The position numbers and the translations under genes are program-made. From Rhizobiaceae bacterium (GTDB taxonomy: Bacteria; Pseudomonadota; Alphaproteobacteria; Rhizobiales; Rhizobiaceae), in contig JAEPNK010000001.1 of the NCBI GenBank assembly GCA_017643495.1, positions 1,903,623-1,967,622 of the forward strand: a DNA stretch of 64,000 bases, written 5' to 3'. The notes under the pieces are model-generated. The model was not told the DNA's origin. It was given only the letters and a program-made list of their open reading frames with translations, and made no database searches. Shown here piece after piece: positions 63,791 to 64,000 of the stretch. How positions within the stretch are numbered: the stretch's first letter is position 1; each line of letters opens with the position of its first letter.

Positions 63791-64000
63791 ATGCACGATA
63801 TCCTATTAGCCAGTTTCACCTTGGCAGACAGCTTGCCGTTTTCCCTTCAGGGGTGGGGGGACAATCTGCTGGCTGGCCTGGGAAAAACTGTCACAATTGC
63901 GCTGGGTGCGTTTGCGCTGGGGCTATTGATTGGCTTGCTGGGCGCGCTTGGCAAGCTGTACGGACCATCGCCTCTCGTCTGGTTTCTCGAGTTTTATACA
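63791..64000 (+). CDS. Polar amino-acid ABC importer permease (5' part)
   Basis: First 70 residues only; the frame is open to the end of the window. Begins MHDILLASFTLADSLPF and contains 'LQGWGDNLLAGLGKTVTIAL' and 'GLLIGLLGALGKLYGP', the first membrane segment of HisQ/OccQ-type permeases. Too short for the ORF listing threshold of many tools because it is cut. Belongs with the ATPase and binding protein upstream; the second permease gene should follow beyond the window. Confidence 0.85.
   Translation, partial: MHDILLASFTLADSLPFSLQGWGDNLLAGLGKTVTIALGAFALGLLIGLLGALGKLYGPSPLVWFLEFYT

Noticed and set aside
1-64000. Search for tRNA, rRNA, CRISPR repeats, insertion sequences, integrases and phage genes
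   Set aside because: None seen; all longer stretches are explained by chromosomal genes of conserved order.

Overview
The window looks like an ordinary chromosomal segment of an alphaproteobacterium, most likely a member of the Hyphomicrobiales (Rhizobiales). The evidence is gene content and order: lytic transglycosylase-dapA-smpB, NYN protein-rpoZ-rsh-pyrE-DUF2062-acpS-lepB-rnc-era-recO, nadABC with a Nudix-related regulator, and rpsF-rpsR-DUF2232-rplI-dnaB-alr-radA-cvpA-purF. Family-level markers agree: a single Rsh protein, a TIGR02301 protein, short-type Psd, an Atm1-type exporter, and acidic C-terminal tails on RpoZ and bL9. By eye the base composition is only slightly G+C rich. I cannot name genus or species. 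I see no rRNA, tRNA, CRISPR array, transposase, integrase or prophage gene.

Layout. 1-2.1 kb: soluble lytic transglycosylase (minus). 2.3-14.2 kb: a housekeeping block, mostly plus strand, for lysine/peptidoglycan precursor synthesis (dapA), ribosome rescue (smpB), RNA polymerase omega, (p)ppGpp control (rsh), pyrimidine synthesis (pyrE), and the acpS-lepB-rnc-era-recO run; a uracil-DNA glycosylase and a NYN protein lie on the minus strand inside it. 14.1-19.7 kb: an MFS transporter divergent from a GlxA-type regulator with a clear palindromic operator region, a secreted Cu,Zn superoxide dismutase-like protein, and the YcjX/YcjF pair. 19.8-24.3 kb: a small sensory island with a secreted PDC/Cache-like protein, a divergent double-Cache chemoreceptor and a coiled-coil protein of unknown role. 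24.5-28.1 kb: nadABC behind a palindrome, facing the likely NAD regulator.

28.1-32.6 kb is a tightly packed minus-strand run: NrtR/NadQ-like regulator, HD protein, YgfZ, three small unknown proteins and a Nudix hydrolase. 32.7-38.9 kb (plus): SRAP peptidase, LysE-type exporter, then cysS-GFA protein-cimA-rarD joined by 4-bp stop/start overlaps. 38.9-40.8 kb (minus): secreted glycerophosphodiesterase and a LOG-family protein. 40.9-46.5 kb (plus): membrane-anchored LysM/Ig-like protein, an ArsR repressor with a near-perfect operator, the Atm1-type ABC exporter, and psd-pssA for phosphatidylethanolamine. 46.6-51.9 kb (minus): RND efflux pump, its adaptor and a PadR regulator. 52.2-61.7 kb (minus): one long conserved run from rpsF to a short-chain dehydrogenase-like protein. 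62-64 kb (plus): a polar amino-acid ABC importer, cut by the window end in its first permease gene.

Nothing here is a clear new mobile or defence system. The most interesting points are local: operator palindromes next to their likely regulators (GlxA/MFS, ArsR, PadR, nadA), a possible leaderless ArsR transcript, the unlinked-looking Cache protein beside a chemoreceptor, and several enzymes with altered key residues or insertions (SodC, the SDR protein, CysS, the RND pump). Positions of start codons were chosen from ribosome-binding sites, conserved N-termini and signal peptides and are inferences.
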